DNA of 64,000 nt from assembly GCF_027923905.1 (NCBI RefSeq), contig NZ_AP026966.1, positions 3,349,001-3,413,000 on the forward strand, read 5' to 3'. Position numbers and translations under genes: made by a program. The DNA comes from Massilia varians (GTDB taxonomy: Bacteria; Pseudomonadota; Gammaproteobacteria; Burkholderiales; Burkholderiaceae_D). Below, one piece after another: positions 1-10,539 of this stretch (position 1 is its first letter; every line of letters begins with the position of its first letter). The notes beneath the pieces are model-generated. The model saw only the letters and a list, made by a program, of their open reading frames with translations. It was not told the origin of the DNA and did no database searches.

Positions 1-1341
1 CGAGGACGGGTAGTACACCACCGGCCCCGGCCAGGTGGCGGGCAGCAAGCCCTTGACCGCGATCCCGCCCTTCGGATACACCTGGGACGAGCCGCCTCCC
101 GACAGCACGCCGGCATCCGCATGGCCGCCGATGACGGCAATGGTGCGCACGCTCTTCGACAGCGGCAGGATGCGGCCTTCGTTCTTGAGCAGGACCATGC
201 CCTCTTCCGCGGTCCGGCGGCTGACCGCGCCGTTGGCGGCGTAGTCGACCGCGCCGCCCGGCTTGACCGGATTGTCGACCACGCCCTTGGCGAACATGGT
301 GCGCAGGATGCGGGTCACCATGTCGTCGAGGCGCTTCTGCGGGACGGCCCCGGTCTTGACGGCCTCGCCCAGCGCGCCGCCGAAGTACTGCGACTTGTCG
401 AATTCCATGCCGGACTGCTGGTCCAGGCCGTTGTTGGCGGCGGCCACGGTGCTGTGGGTGGCGCCCCAGTCGGACATGACATAGCCGCGGAAGCCCCAGT
501 CGCGCTTGAGCACGTCGTTCAGCAGCCAGGAATGCTCGCAGGTATAGGGGCCATTGAGGCGGTTATAGGCGCACATCACCGAGCCGGCGTCGGACTGCTC
601 GAGGGCCAGTTCCATCGCCAGCAGGTCGGACATGCGCAGCGCCGCCTTGTCGATGCGCGCATCGAGTTCGTTGCGGCCGGTCTCCTGGTCGTTGAGCACG
701 AAGTGCTTGAGGGTCGAGATGATCTTGTTCGATTCCACGCCCTTGATCGCCTGGCCGATCATGGTTCCGGCCAGCAGCGGATCCTCGCCCGCGTATTCGA
801 AGTTGCGGCCATTGCGCGGCTCGCGCTGCAGGTTCACGCCGCCGGCCAGCATCACGTTGAAGCCGGCAGCGCGCGCTTCCGAGCCGATCATGGCGCCGCC
901 GGCATAGGCGACCGCCGGGTCCCAGCTCGAGGCCGTGGCCAGGCCGGACGGCAAGGCGGTGGCTTCGCGCACGTTCGGGCCGGCCTGCGAGGCCACGCCC
1001 TGGCCGGCATCGGTTTCGAACAGCGCCGGCAGGCCGAGGCGCGGCGTGCCGGGAATATAGCCGGCCGATTGCGGCAGCGCGTCCGGATGCTTCCTGCTCT
1101 GGCCGAAATCGTGGCCAAAGTAGCCGAACACCCAGCGCAGCTTTTCCTGCTGGGTCATGGCCTGCACGGCCAGGCGGGCGCGCTGGTCGGCGTCCAGGGA
1201 ACGGTCGAGCCAGGGCTTCTGGGCTGGTTCTGCGGGTTCGGGCGCGGCCAGGGAGCCGGCGCCGAACAAGGGAAAGGCGGCGGCGATGGCCGCGACCAGG
1301 GCGGTGCGCGCCATGGCGACGGCGTGGTGCTTGCGTTGCAT
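1..1341 (-). CDS. GH3 beta-glucosidase/beta-xylosidase, C-terminus beyond the window edge
   Basis: Secreted glycoside hydrolase family 3 enzyme that removes non-reducing-end beta-linked glucose or xylose from oligosaccharides. The reverse strand reads 447 codons from the ATG at 1341 and is still open at base 1. A signal peptide ends near the AlaAla of GAGSLAAPEP. The GH3 N-terminal barrel is clear: GGVNLQREPRNGRNFEY, then KHFVLNDQE, and the nucleophile Asp291 in GYVMSDWGA. A GGAGAC ribosome site precedes the start. It lies 31 bp downstream of a GH43 beta-xylosidase gene, so the pair is probably one operon for xylo-oligosaccharides. Substrate (glucose versus xylose) cannot be settled from the family alone. 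Confidence 0.9.
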   Translation of the reverse strand, partial: MQRKHHAVAMARTALVAAIAAAFPLFGAGSLAAPEPAEPAQKPWLDRSLDADQRARLAVQAMTQQEKLRWVFGYFGHDFGQSRKHPDALPQSAGYIPGTPRLGLPALFETDAGQGVASQAGPNVREATALPSGLATASSWDPAVAYAGGAMIGSEARAAGFNVMLAGGVNLQREPRNGRNFEYAGEDPLLAGTMIGQAIKGVESNKIISTLKHFVLNDQETGRNELDARIDKAALRMSDLLAMELALEQSDAGSVMCAYNRLNGPYTCEHSWLLNDVLKRDWGFRGYVMSDWGATHSTVAAANNGLDQQSGMEFDKSQYFGGALGEAVKTGAVPQKRLDDMVTRILRTMFAKGVVDNPVKPGGAVDYAANGAVSRRTAEEGMVLLKNEGRILPLSKSVRTIAVIGGHADAGVLSGGGSSQVYPKGGIAVKGLLPATWPGPVVYYPSS

Positions 1342-1372
1342 GTTGTCTCCAGATCGAATTGTTGTTGTCTGC

Positions 1373-2962
1373 TTATTTAGTGCTGTCGGCCGGCCGGTAC
1401 TCGAACCAGTCGAAATCGGCCCCCGCCATGGGAGCGCCGTCCGGGCCATGCGCGACCATCCCCAGCACCACACCGGTGAAGCCGCCCGCGTCCTCGGAGC
1501 TGAGCGGCGCAGTCGGCGCGCTGCCGAAGTCCGCCACCTCGCGCTTGCCGTCGCGGTAGCCGAACACGTAGCGCTCGGCTGTGGCGCGCACGAACAGCTC
1601 GACCTTGCCGGCGGCCAGGGGCACCTCGCGCACCACGGTGCTCTTGCCTTTCACGCGGGTGAGCAAGCGGACCACGCGCCCCTTGCCGGTTCCGGCAACC
1701 AGCAGCTGGTAGTGGTTGTCCTCGTTCATGCGCAGCGCCAGCCCGGCCTGCTCGCCTTTGGCGCGCGGCGTGAAGTCGAGCAGCGTGGCGGCGCGCATGT
1801 CCAGGTGCGCCTGGCGCTTGCCCACGAAAGCGGGGGTGCCGATGTCTTCCAGCGACAGCTTGCTGCCCTTGAGGCGCAGGAAGCCGGGACGCTCCGACAG
1901 CGACCACAGGTCCTGGGCCGGACCGCGCAGGAAGATCCACTCGCCGCCCAGCTTGGGGCCCTTGAATTCGTCGCGCGCCGCGGTTGCCGGCCACGGGTGC
2001 GGCGCCGGCAGTCCGGGCGCCTGCATCTTCTCGAGGAGCGGCGCGCCGCCATTGATCTTGAGCCAGCCATCCTCGGTCCATTCGACCGGGGCCAGCATGG
2101 TTTCGCGGCCGAGGTGGTGCTTGTGCTTCAGGTGGCGCACCCCCAGCATCACCATGAACCACTTGCCCTCCGGCGTCTGCACCAGGTCGGCGTGCCCGAG
2201 CGCCTGCAACAGCAGGTCCGGCCGGTCGCGGTGGGTCAGGATCGGGTTATCCGGCGCCCCCTCGAACGGTCCCCAGGGCGAGCGCGAGCGCGCCAGGATC
2301 ACCACGTGGCCGTAGGAGGTGCCGCCTTCCGCATGCAGCAGGTAATACCAGCCGTTGATCTTGTACAGGTGCGGCCCTTCGGGCCAGACGCCGCCCAGGC
2401 CATTCCAGATGCGGCGCGGCTTGCCTTTAATCTGGCCGGTGGCGACGTCGACCTCGACCTGGCCGATGCCGCCGCGCTCGCCGCCGTCCTGGTAGGTGAG
2501 GTAGACCTTGCCGTCGTCGTCGAAGAACAGCGAGGGATCGATCCCCTGCACGTCCTTGATCCAGACCGGCTCGGACCACGGGCCGGCCGGATTGGTGGCG
2601 TGGACGATGAAGTTGCCGCCGCCGGCGACGTTGGTGGTGATCATGGTGAAGTGGCCGTTCCCGCAGCGCAGGGTCGGAGCGAAGATGCCCGCCGAGCTTT
2701 TCTGACCCGCCAGCGGCAGCTGGCTTGGACGGTCGAGCGCATGGCCAGCCAGGCGCCAGTTGACCAGGTCCTTGCTGTGGTAGATCGGCACCCCGGGGAA
2801 GTACTCGAAGGTGCTGGTGGCGAGGTAGTAGTCCTCGCCGTCCCGGCAGATGCTGGGGTCGGGGTTGAAGCCCGGGATGACCGGGTTCCTGTACTCGCCT
2901 GCAGAGGCGATGATGGCGCAGGACAAGCCGATGGCTGCCCACGCTGCGATACCGAAGCGCAT
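1373..2962 (-). CDS. GH43 beta-xylosidase / alpha-L-arabinofuranosidase (XynB type)
   Basis: Exo-acting GH43 enzyme of 529 residues that trims xylo-oligosaccharides, possibly also arabinofuranosyl ends. The start at 2962 was chosen because it follows an AAAGGAAC ribosome site and opens a signal peptide (MRFGIAAWAAIGLSCAIIASA); a longer frame from 3049 has neither. The five-bladed propeller shows the three acidic positions: NPDPSICRDG (base Asp), GIDPSLFFDDDG (pKa-modulating Asp) and GVWPEGPHLYK (acid Glu). A C-terminal beta-sandwich of about 200 residues follows, as usual for XynB enzymes of about 530 residues. First gene of an operon with the GH3 gene; a LacI-type operator sits 24 bp upstream of its start. 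Confidence 0.9.
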   Translation of the reverse strand: MRFGIAAWAAIGLSCAIIASAGEYRNPVIPGFNPDPSICRDGEDYYLATSTFEYFPGVPIYHSKDLVNWRLAGHALDRPSQLPLAGQKSSAGIFAPTLRCGNGHFTMITTNVAGGGNFIVHATNPAGPWSEPVWIKDVQGIDPSLFFDDDGKVYLTYQDGGERGGIGQVEVDVATGQIKGKPRRIWNGLGGVWPEGPHLYKINGWYYLLHAEGGTSYGHVVILARSRSPWGPFEGAPDNPILTHRDRPDLLLQALGHADLVQTPEGKWFMVMLGVRHLKHKHHLGRETMLAPVEWTEDGWLKINGGAPLLEKMQAPGLPAPHPWPATAARDEFKGPKLGGEWIFLRGPAQDLWSLSERPGFLRLKGSKLSLEDIGTPAFVGKRQAHLDMRAATLLDFTPRAKGEQAGLALRMNEDNHYQLLVAGTGKGRVVRLLTRVKGKSTVVREVPLAAGKVELFVRATAERYVFGYRDGKREVADFGSAPTAPLSSEDAGGFTGVVLGMVAHGPDGAPMAGADFDWFEYRPADSTK

Positions 2963-2985
2963 CCCAGTTCCTTTCGTCCACGTAA

Positions 2986-2999
2986 TGTTAGCGCAACCA
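2986..2999 (-). promoter_or_regulatory. LacI-family operator resembling the xyl-box
   Basis: On the minus strand this reads TGGTTGCGCTAACA, one base from the xyl-box TGGTAGCGCTAACA described for XylR in Xanthomonas. It lies 24 bp upstream of the GH43 start. Overlapping it is a looser dyad, GTAACC-N6-GGTTGC, around a TATACT hexamer that could be the -10. No LacI-family gene is in the window, so the regulator would be elsewhere. The match is seen directly; the regulator identity is inferred. Confidence 0.6.
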
Positions 3000-3047
3000 G
3001 TATAGGTTACAAAATGGTTACGAGCAACGGAAAGAAAGTGGGAGGAC

Positions 3048-3071
3048 ACGCGCCGGCGGAAACCGGCGCGT
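3048..3071 (-). terminator. Probable maeB terminator hairpin
   Basis: Perfect 9-bp stem ACGCGCCGG / CCGGCGCGT with a 6-base loop, starting 15 bp beyond the maeB stop codon. The following bases on the minus strand are pyrimidine-rich but not a pure T run, so termination strength is uncertain. Confidence 0.55.
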
Positions 3072-3085
3072 GGAGGGCCGCAGGC

Positions 3086-5305
<2,220 letters not shown>

Positions 5306-5485
5306 GGGTTCCTCTTTCTTGATGTGATGCAGAAAAGGGATAGCATACTGCACTGTGCGCCTGGTGTTGTTCCCGCCGCCCAATCGCGCAAGCTGTTGCT
5401 GCATCTTTCACTCTGCCTCGGGCGCGCGATCGCGCGAGAACGGTGTAGCATGGCGGCCTTGTTCCACGCCCAATGCCAGCCGCAG

Positions 5486-6322
5486 ATGACGCACACGCCG
5501 ACTACACCTACGACAGCGCCCCCCGCCTTAGTCGACCTCCCGTGGCGCGACCGCAGGATACAGCTCGAACTCGACTGGGTCGGCCACGCCGATTCCTGCT
5601 ATCCGCCGGTCGTCTTCCTGCACGAGGGCCTGGGTTCGGTTGCGCTCTGGAAGGATTTCCCAGACCGCTTCTGCCGGGCCAACGGCCTGCGCGGCCTCGT
5701 GTATTCCCGTTACGGCTACGGCCGCTCCACCCCGCGTCCACCCGACGAGCCGCAGACCCGGGACTTCCTGCATTACGAGGCCGAGGTGGTGCTGCCGGCG
5801 CTATTGGCCAAACTGGACATCGTCCGCCCCTGGCTGTTCGGCCACAGCGACGGCGCCTCGATCGCGTTGCTGCACGCCGCCCGCCATGGCGCGGACCTGA
5901 GTGGGATCGTGGTCGCCGCTCCCCACATCATGGTCGAGGAGATCGGCCTGGCGTCGATCCGCCAGGCACGCGAAGCCTGGCTGCACGGGCGCTTGCGCGA
6001 ACGCCTGGCGCCGTATCACCTCGACGTCGATTCGGCCTTTCGCAGCTGGAACGATATCTGGCTCGATCCGGCTTTTCGCGACTGGGATATCCGCGCAGAG
6101 GTGGCGAAGATCACCGTCCCGGTACTGGCGATCCAGGGCGAAGGCGACGAATACGGCACGCTCGAGCAGGTGCGCGGCATCCAGCGCCTGGCGCCGCACA
6201 CGCACTTGGCGATCCTGCCTGACTGCGGGCACTCTCCGCATCGTGACCAGGCCGCGCGCATCATCACCGAAGCCGGGCGCTTCATCGTGGGGTACTCCCA
6301 GCCCTTCCATCAGAATAATTGA
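5486..6322 (+). CDS. Alpha/beta hydrolase, substrate unknown
   Basis: Cytoplasmic alpha/beta-hydrolase-fold protein of 278 residues. The oxyanion region VVFLHEGLGSV, the nucleophile elbow GHSDGAS and the late histidine in LPDCGHSPHRD are all present, so it should be active as an esterase, lactonase or similar. The start at 5486 is a choice; an in-frame ATG at 5450 would add 12 residues and neither has a strong ribosome site. It is divergent from maeB, and its stop codon forms the first bases of the regulatory block upstream of hmfH. A role in furan metabolism is possible but not shown by the sequence. Confidence 0.8.
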   Translation: MTHTPTTPTTAPPALVDLPWRDRRIQLELDWVGHADSCYPPVVFLHEGLGSVALWKDFPDRFCRANGLRGLVYSRYGYGRSTPRPPDEPQTRDFLHYEAEVVLPALLAKLDIVRPWLFGHSDGASIALLHAARHGADLSGIVVAAPHIMVEEIGLASIRQAREAWLHGRLRERLAPYHLDVDSAFRSWNDIWLDPAFRDWDIRAEVAKITVPVLAIQGEGDEYGTLEQVRGIQRLAPHTHLAILPDCGHSPHRDQAARIITEAGRFIVGYSQPFHQNN

Positions 6323-6358
6323 TATTATGCATAAACAAACATTATTAGAATAGATGAC
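6320..6358 (+). promoter_or_regulatory. Conserved hmf operator/promoter block upstream of hmfH
   Basis: A 39-bp block matching 10444-10482 upstream of hmfA without gaps, 29 of 39 bases identical. Shared parts are TGATATT, then AAACA-N-TATTAG, then GATGAC. Here it also holds the perfect palindrome TTATGCATAA (6326-6335). A weak -10 (TAATCT, 6369-6374) lies at the same offset as the better TATACT in the hmfA promoter. The most likely ligand is the LysR regulator at 22114. The first three bases are the stop codon of the hydrolase gene. Confidence 0.7.
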
Positions 6359-6440
6359 AGTTCCGCGTTAATCTCGTGTCACATAAGCAGTGACATGGCG
6401 GCCAGCAGCCGCCGTACCTGCACGACATAAGGAGACGCAC

Positions 6441-8192
6441 GTGGCGCATCTGGAACTGGCACAGGAAAGTTTCGACTACCTGATCGTGGGCGGAGGATCG
6501 GCAGGCTGTGTGCTCGCCAACCGCCTGTCCGCCGATCCCGGCATGCGGGTCGCCCTGATCGAGGCCGGCACCGACACGCCGCCGGGCGCGGTACCGGCGG
6601 AAATCCTCGACAGCTACCCGATGCCGCTGTTCTGGGGCGAGCGCTATATCTGGCCGGAGCTGAAAGCGCGCGCCACCGCCGGCGCCGCCCCCAAGGTCTA
6701 CGAACAGGGCCGCGTGATGGGCGGCGGCTCGAGCATCAACGTGCAGGCTGCCAACCGTGGTCTGCCGCGCGACTATGACGGCTGGGCCCGCGATGGCGCG
6801 GACGGCTGGGGCTGGGACGAGGTGCTGCCCTATTTCCGCAAGCTCGAGCGCGACCTCGACTTTCCCGACTCTCCCCTGCACGGCAGCAAGGGCCCGATTC
6901 CGATCCGCCGCATCATGCCCGACGCCTGGCCGCGCTTTTGCCACGCCTTCGCGGCAGGCCTGCGCTCCAGTGGCCTGCCCTACCTGGACGACCAGAACGC
7001 CGAATTCGGCGACGGACTGTTCCCGGCGGCATTCTCGAACATCGACGACCGCCGCGTCTCCACCGCCGTCGGCTACCTCGACGCCGCCACGCGCGCCCGG
7101 CCCAATCTGCGCATCCACGCCGGCATGCGGGTCGAGCAGCTCGTCATGAGGCAGGGCGCGGCGAGCGGCGTGATCGCCGTCGACGCGCGCGGCAACCGGG
7201 TGCGCTTCGCCGCCCGCGAAGTCATCGTCTCGGCGGGCGCGCTGCAATCGCCCGCGCTGCTGCAGCGCGCCGGGATCGGCGATGCCCGGCTGTTGCGCGA
7301 GCTCGGCGTGCCGGTGGTGGCCGACCGGCCCGGCGTCGGCCGCAACCTGCAGGACCACCCGGCACTCACCTTCTGCCACTTCCTGGCTCCGGAATTCCGC
7401 ATGCCGCTGGCGCGCCGCCGCGCCAGCATGACGGCAGCCCGCTTTTCCTCGCAGCTGGACGGCTGCGAGCCGGGCGACATGTACATGTCGAGCGCCACCC
7501 GCGCCGCCTGGCATGCGCTCGGCAACCGCCTGGGCCTGTTCTTCCTCTGGTGTAACCGGCCGTATTCGCGCGGGCAGGTACGGATCCTGTCGTCCGATCC
7601 CCTGGTCGCGCCCGAAGTCGAACTGAACCTGCTCTCGGACGAGCGCGACCTGGAGCGCATGGCGCTCGGCGTGCGCCGGCTTGCGCAAGTACTGCAGCGC
7701 ACCGACCTGCACCGCCACCCCGGCGACTTCTTCCCGGCCGCGTTCTCGCCGCGCATCAAGGCCCTCAGCCGCGTGAGCCCGGCCAACGACCTGCTGACGC
7801 GGCTGCTCGGCATCGGCCTCGACACCCCGGCTCCCCTGCGGCGCTGGATCATCGAGCGCTTCGTTACCGGCGGCCAGCGCATGGCGGCGCTGCTGGCCGA
7901 CGAGGCAGCGCTGCATGCCTTCATCCGCAAGAGCGTGTTCGGGGTGTGGCATGCCAGCGGCACCTGCCGCATGGGCCCTGCGCATGACCGCCAGGCCGTC
8001 ACCGATTCCGAGGGCCGCGTATACGGCGTGGCGAATCTGCGCGTGGTGGACGCCTCGCTCATGCCCAGCCTGCCCTCGGCGAACACCAACATCCCCACCA
8101 TCATGATGGCCGAAAAAATCGCCGACGCGATCCTGTCGCGCCGGCCAGGGGCCGGCATGCGTCAGCAGCGCGTGCTGGCCGTAGATCCCTGA
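6441..8192 (+). CDS. hmfH: HMF/furfural oxidoreductase, GMC family (HmfH)
   Basis: FAD-dependent GMC oxidase, 583 residues. In the Cupriavidus basilensis HMF14 pathway HmfH oxidises 5-hydroxymethylfurfural to 2,5-furandicarboxylic acid and can oxidise furfural. The GTG at 6441 is chosen over the upstream ATG at 6390 because AAGGAG lies 6 bp before it and the Rossmann motif VGGGSAG (residues 16-22) then sits normally near the N-terminus. The catalytic pair is visible as His504 in VWHASGTCRMG and Asn548 in SANTNIPT. First gene of the unit with hmfT and a hydroxylase-like gene. Other GMC substrates are possible in principle, but the surrounding hmfABCDEFG set makes the furan role strong. Confidence 0.88.
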   Translation: MAHLELAQESFDYLIVGGGSAGCVLANRLSADPGMRVALIEAGTDTPPGAVPAEILDSYPMPLFWGERYIWPELKARATAGAAPKVYEQGRVMGGGSSINVQAANRGLPRDYDGWARDGADGWGWDEVLPYFRKLERDLDFPDSPLHGSKGPIPIRRIMPDAWPRFCHAFAAGLRSSGLPYLDDQNAEFGDGLFPAAFSNIDDRRVSTAVGYLDAATRARPNLRIHAGMRVEQLVMRQGAASGVIAVDARGNRVRFAAREVIVSAGALQSPALLQRAGIGDARLLRELGVPVVADRPGVGRNLQDHPALTFCHFLAPEFRMPLARRRASMTAARFSSQLDGCEPGDMYMSSATRAAWHALGNRLGLFFLWCNRPYSRGQVRILSSDPLVAPEVELNLLSDERDLERMALGVRRLAQVLQRTDLHRHPGDFFPAAFSPRIKALSRVSPANDLLTRLLGIGLDTPAPLRRWIIERFVTGGQRMAALLADEAALHAFIRKSVFGVWHASGTCRMGPAHDRQAVTDSEGRVYGVANLRVVDASLMPSLPSANTNIPTIMMAEKIADAILSRRPGAGMRQQRVLAVDP

Positions 8193-8227
8193 CGCCGCGC
8201 CAGACGGCGCAGAAACAGTTCGCAGTC

Positions 8228-8253
8228 GCCCGGTGCTTTCCCAAACACCGGGC
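8228..8253 (+). other. Intercistronic stem-loop between hmfH and hmfT
   Basis: Perfect 8-bp stem GCCCGGTG / CACCGGGC with a 10-base loop and no T run after it. It ends 24 bp before the hmfT start. It may modulate the relative expression of hmfH and hmfT by processing or partial termination; this is inference. Confidence 0.5.
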
Positions 8254-8277
8254 GCTGCTCAACCCTAGGAGACGAAA

Positions 8278-9624
8278 ATGGCTGTGGTCACAAACGAAGT
8301 CGCATTCACGGAGCGGGAGAACAACCGCCATACGCTCAGGGCGGTGGTCGCCTCAACTGTCGGCTGGTCGCTCGACCTGTACGACCTGTTCATCCTGTTG
8401 TTCGTCGCGCCGATCATCGGCCGGCTGTTCTTCCCGTCCGACAACCCGATGTTGTCGCTGGCGGCGGTGTATGCCTCGTTCGGGGTTACCGTGCTGATGC
8501 GGCCGCTGGGCTCGGCCCTGTTCGGGTCCTACGCCGACCGCAAGGGCCGCAAGGCCGCCATGATCGCCTCGATGATCGGGGTCGGCGTCTCCACCGCGGC
8601 CTTCGGCCTGCTGCCGACCGTCGCCCAGATCGGCGTGCTCGCACCGATCCTGTTCATCGTCCTGCGCCTGATCCAGGGCGTGTTCGTGGGCGGCGTGGTC
8701 GCCTCGACCCACACCATCGGCACCGAGTCGGTGGCGCCGCGCTGGCGCGGCGCGGTCTCGGGCCTGATCGGCGGCGGCGGCGCCGGCCTCGGCGCCCTGC
8801 TGGCTTCGGTGGTCTACTGGACCCTGTCCGAGATCTTCCCGGGCGAGGCCTTCGACGAATGGGGCTGGCGCTGGATGTTCTTCACCGGCATCATCAGCGC
8901 CGTGCTGGGCATCACGATCTTCAGCAAGCTCGAAGAATCGCCCATGTTCAAGAAGATGCAGGAAGCCAAGGCACGCAGCAAGGCGACCGTGGTGGCCGAT
9001 GCACATCCGGTCCGCACCCTGTTCAGCGCCAAGTTCCGCAACATCCTGCTGGTCAACCTGTTGCTGACCATCGGCGGCGGCGCCGGCTACTACCTGACCT
9101 CGGGCTTCCTGCCCACCTACCTGAAGGTGGTGACCGGGACCCCGGCCACGACCTCCGGCTTCATCCTGATGCTGGCCAGCGTCGGCGTCATCGTCGCCTC
9201 GATCGCCGCCGGGCACCTGAGCACCCTGATTGGACGCAAGAAGGCCTTCGTCTGGATCGGCGTCGCGCGCCTGATCCTGCTGCCGGCGATCGCCCTCCTG
9301 ATGCCGGGCGTGACCGATACGGTGACGCTGGCGGTCTACGTCATCGTCTTCAGCATGCTCGGCAGCATGGGTTATGCCCCGATCCTGATCTTCCTGAACG
9401 AGCGCTTCCCGACGGCGATTCGCGCCACCGGCACCGGCCTCTCGTGGAACATCGGCTTCGCGATCGGCGGCCTGATGCCGACCTTCGTGTCGCTCAGCTC
9501 GCCGCTGCCGACCGACGTGCCGATGTCGCTGGCACTCTACCTCGCCGGCATCAGCGTCATCTTCCTGATCGGCGCCCTGGTCGTGCCCGAAACCATGGGC
9601 AAGCTCGACGAGCCGCAGTCCTGA
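8278..9624 (+). CDS. hmfT: MFS transporter, probable furan carboxylate/aromatic acid importer (HmfT-like)
   Basis: Twelve-helix major facilitator of 448 residues in the metabolite:H+ symporter (AAHS/MHS-like) group. The conserved loop between helices 2 and 3 reads GSYADRKGRKAAM, and a second such loop, LIGRKKAF, precedes the second half. It begins after a TAGGAGA ribosome site, 85 bp from hmfH. Position between hmfH and hmfABC fits uptake of HMF-derived acids such as furoate or furandicarboxylate. Substrate is inferred from context; the family covers many organic acids. Confidence 0.82.
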   Translation: MAVVTNEVAFTERENNRHTLRAVVASTVGWSLDLYDLFILLFVAPIIGRLFFPSDNPMLSLAAVYASFGVTVLMRPLGSALFGSYADRKGRKAAMIASMIGVGVSTAAFGLLPTVAQIGVLAPILFIVLRLIQGVFVGGVVASTHTIGTESVAPRWRGAVSGLIGGGGAGLGALLASVVYWTLSEIFPGEAFDEWGWRWMFFTGIISAVLGITIFSKLEESPMFKKMQEAKARSKATVVADAHPVRTLFSAKFRNILLVNLLLTIGGGAGYYLTSGFLPTYLKVVTGTPATTSGFILMLASVGVIVASIAAGHLSTLIGRKKAFVWIGVARLILLPAIALLMPGVTDTVTLAVYVIVFSMLGSMGYAPILIFLNERFPTAIRATGTGLSWNIGFAIGGLMPTFVSLSSPLPTDVPMSLALYLAGISVIFLIGALVVPETMGKLDEPQS

Positions 9625-9651
9625 ACGCCTACGGAGATGGAGGAACACACC

Positions 9652-10446
9652 ATGCATGCAAAGGACCAGAAGATCCGCGAACGCTCTGCCCGCTTTCGTG
9701 ACGAGTACGTCGCCGCCACGCCCGGCTGGTACCGCGGCGAGATGCACCTTGGCTTCACCCTGCTGTTCACCGGCAGCGTGATCGCGTGGTGCCTGTTCCA
9801 GATCGAGAATTCGCGCTGGCAGGAATGGATGATCGCGCTGCCGATCTTCCTGTTCGGTAACTGGGCCGAGTGGGCGGCGCACCGCTACCTGCTGCACCGC
9901 CCGAGCAAGTACTTCAACGCGATCTACAAGCGCCACTGCGCGGTGCACCACCAGTTCTTCACCCACGTCACCCTCGAGTACGAGGGACAGAAGATGTGGC
10001 GCGCACTGCTGTTCCCGCCGTTTGCACCGGTGATGTTCGTGCTGGCGGCGCTGCCCTTCGCGCTGCTGGTGGGCTGGCTGTGGTCCGCCAACGCCGGGTA
10101 TATCGCGATGCTGACCATGGCCGGCTACTTCCTCATGTACGAGGCGCTGCACACCCTGTCGCACGTGGTCGACAGCCCCTTCCTCGACCGCCTGCCGCTG
10201 GTGAACACGGTGCGCCGCATGCATGTGATCCACCACCATCCGGAGTTGATGGCCACCCGCAACTTCAACCTGACCTTCCCGATCTGCGATGCCCTGTTCG
10301 GCACCAGCGACTTGCGCAAGGGCCTGTGGGGCACGCTGTTCCACGGCAGCGGGCATGCCACCATGGGCGAAGAAGAGCGGCGCATCGTCGGCCCCGATGC
10401 GGCCACCCCAGTGGCCGAAGACCGGCGCAAGCATCACAATTTGTGA
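9652..10446 (+). CDS. Fatty acid hydroxylase/sterol desaturase superfamily membrane diiron protein
   Basis: Integral membrane protein of 264 residues with about four helices. It carries the histidine clusters that bind the diiron centre of this superfamily: HRYLLH, KRHCAVHHQFF, HTLSH and RRMHVIHHHPE. It should therefore be an O2-dependent hydroxylase or desaturase. The ATG at 9652 is preferred over 9637 because GGAGATGGAGGA lies just upstream. It is 27 bp from hmfT and clearly in the hmfH transcription unit, yet no such enzyme is part of the described HMF pathway. Possible roles are hydroxylation of a substituted furan, or a membrane lipid change that counters furan aldehyde toxicity. Both are speculation. 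Confidence 0.8.
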   Translation: MHAKDQKIRERSARFRDEYVAATPGWYRGEMHLGFTLLFTGSVIAWCLFQIENSRWQEWMIALPIFLFGNWAEWAAHRYLLHRPSKYFNAIYKRHCAVHHQFFTHVTLEYEGQKMWRALLFPPFAPVMFVLAALPFALLVGWLWSANAGYIAMLTMAGYFLMYEALHTLSHVVDSPFLDRLPLVNTVRRMHVIHHHPELMATRNFNLTFPICDALFGTSDLRKGLWGTLFHGSGHATMGEEERRIVGPDAATPVAEDRRKHHNL

Positions 10447-10482
10447 TATTTCGGATCAATAAACACTATTAGGCGTGATGAC
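10444..10482 (+). promoter_or_regulatory. Conserved hmf operator/promoter block upstream of hmfA
   Basis: Second copy of the 39-bp block found upstream of hmfH (6320-6358). It shares TGATATT, AAACA-N-TATTAG and GATGAC at identical spacing, and here contains AATA-N5-TATT. The good -10 hexamer TATACT lies at 10493-10498, so the block covers the -35 region and beyond, as expected where an activator replaces a -35. The block begins at the stop codon of the hydroxylase-like gene. Confidence 0.7.
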
Positions 10483-10492
10483 CTTGCCTCCC

Positions 10493-10498
10493 TATACT
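10493..10498 (+). promoter_or_regulatory. Candidate -10 element of the hmfA promoter
   Basis: TATACT, five of six bases of the sigma-70 consensus, 42 bp before the hmfA start codon. No good -35 is at the expected distance; the conserved operator block occupies that position, consistent with activated transcription. Confidence 0.5.
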
Positions 10499-10539
10499 GA
10501 AATTATCAACACAGGCGTCACGCCCGGGAGTTCGACAGC

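Noticed and set aside
8228..8253. Intrinsic terminator after hmfH
   Set aside because: The stem lacks a T run and the downstream hmfT clearly belongs to the same unit, so it is noted only as a stem-loop.
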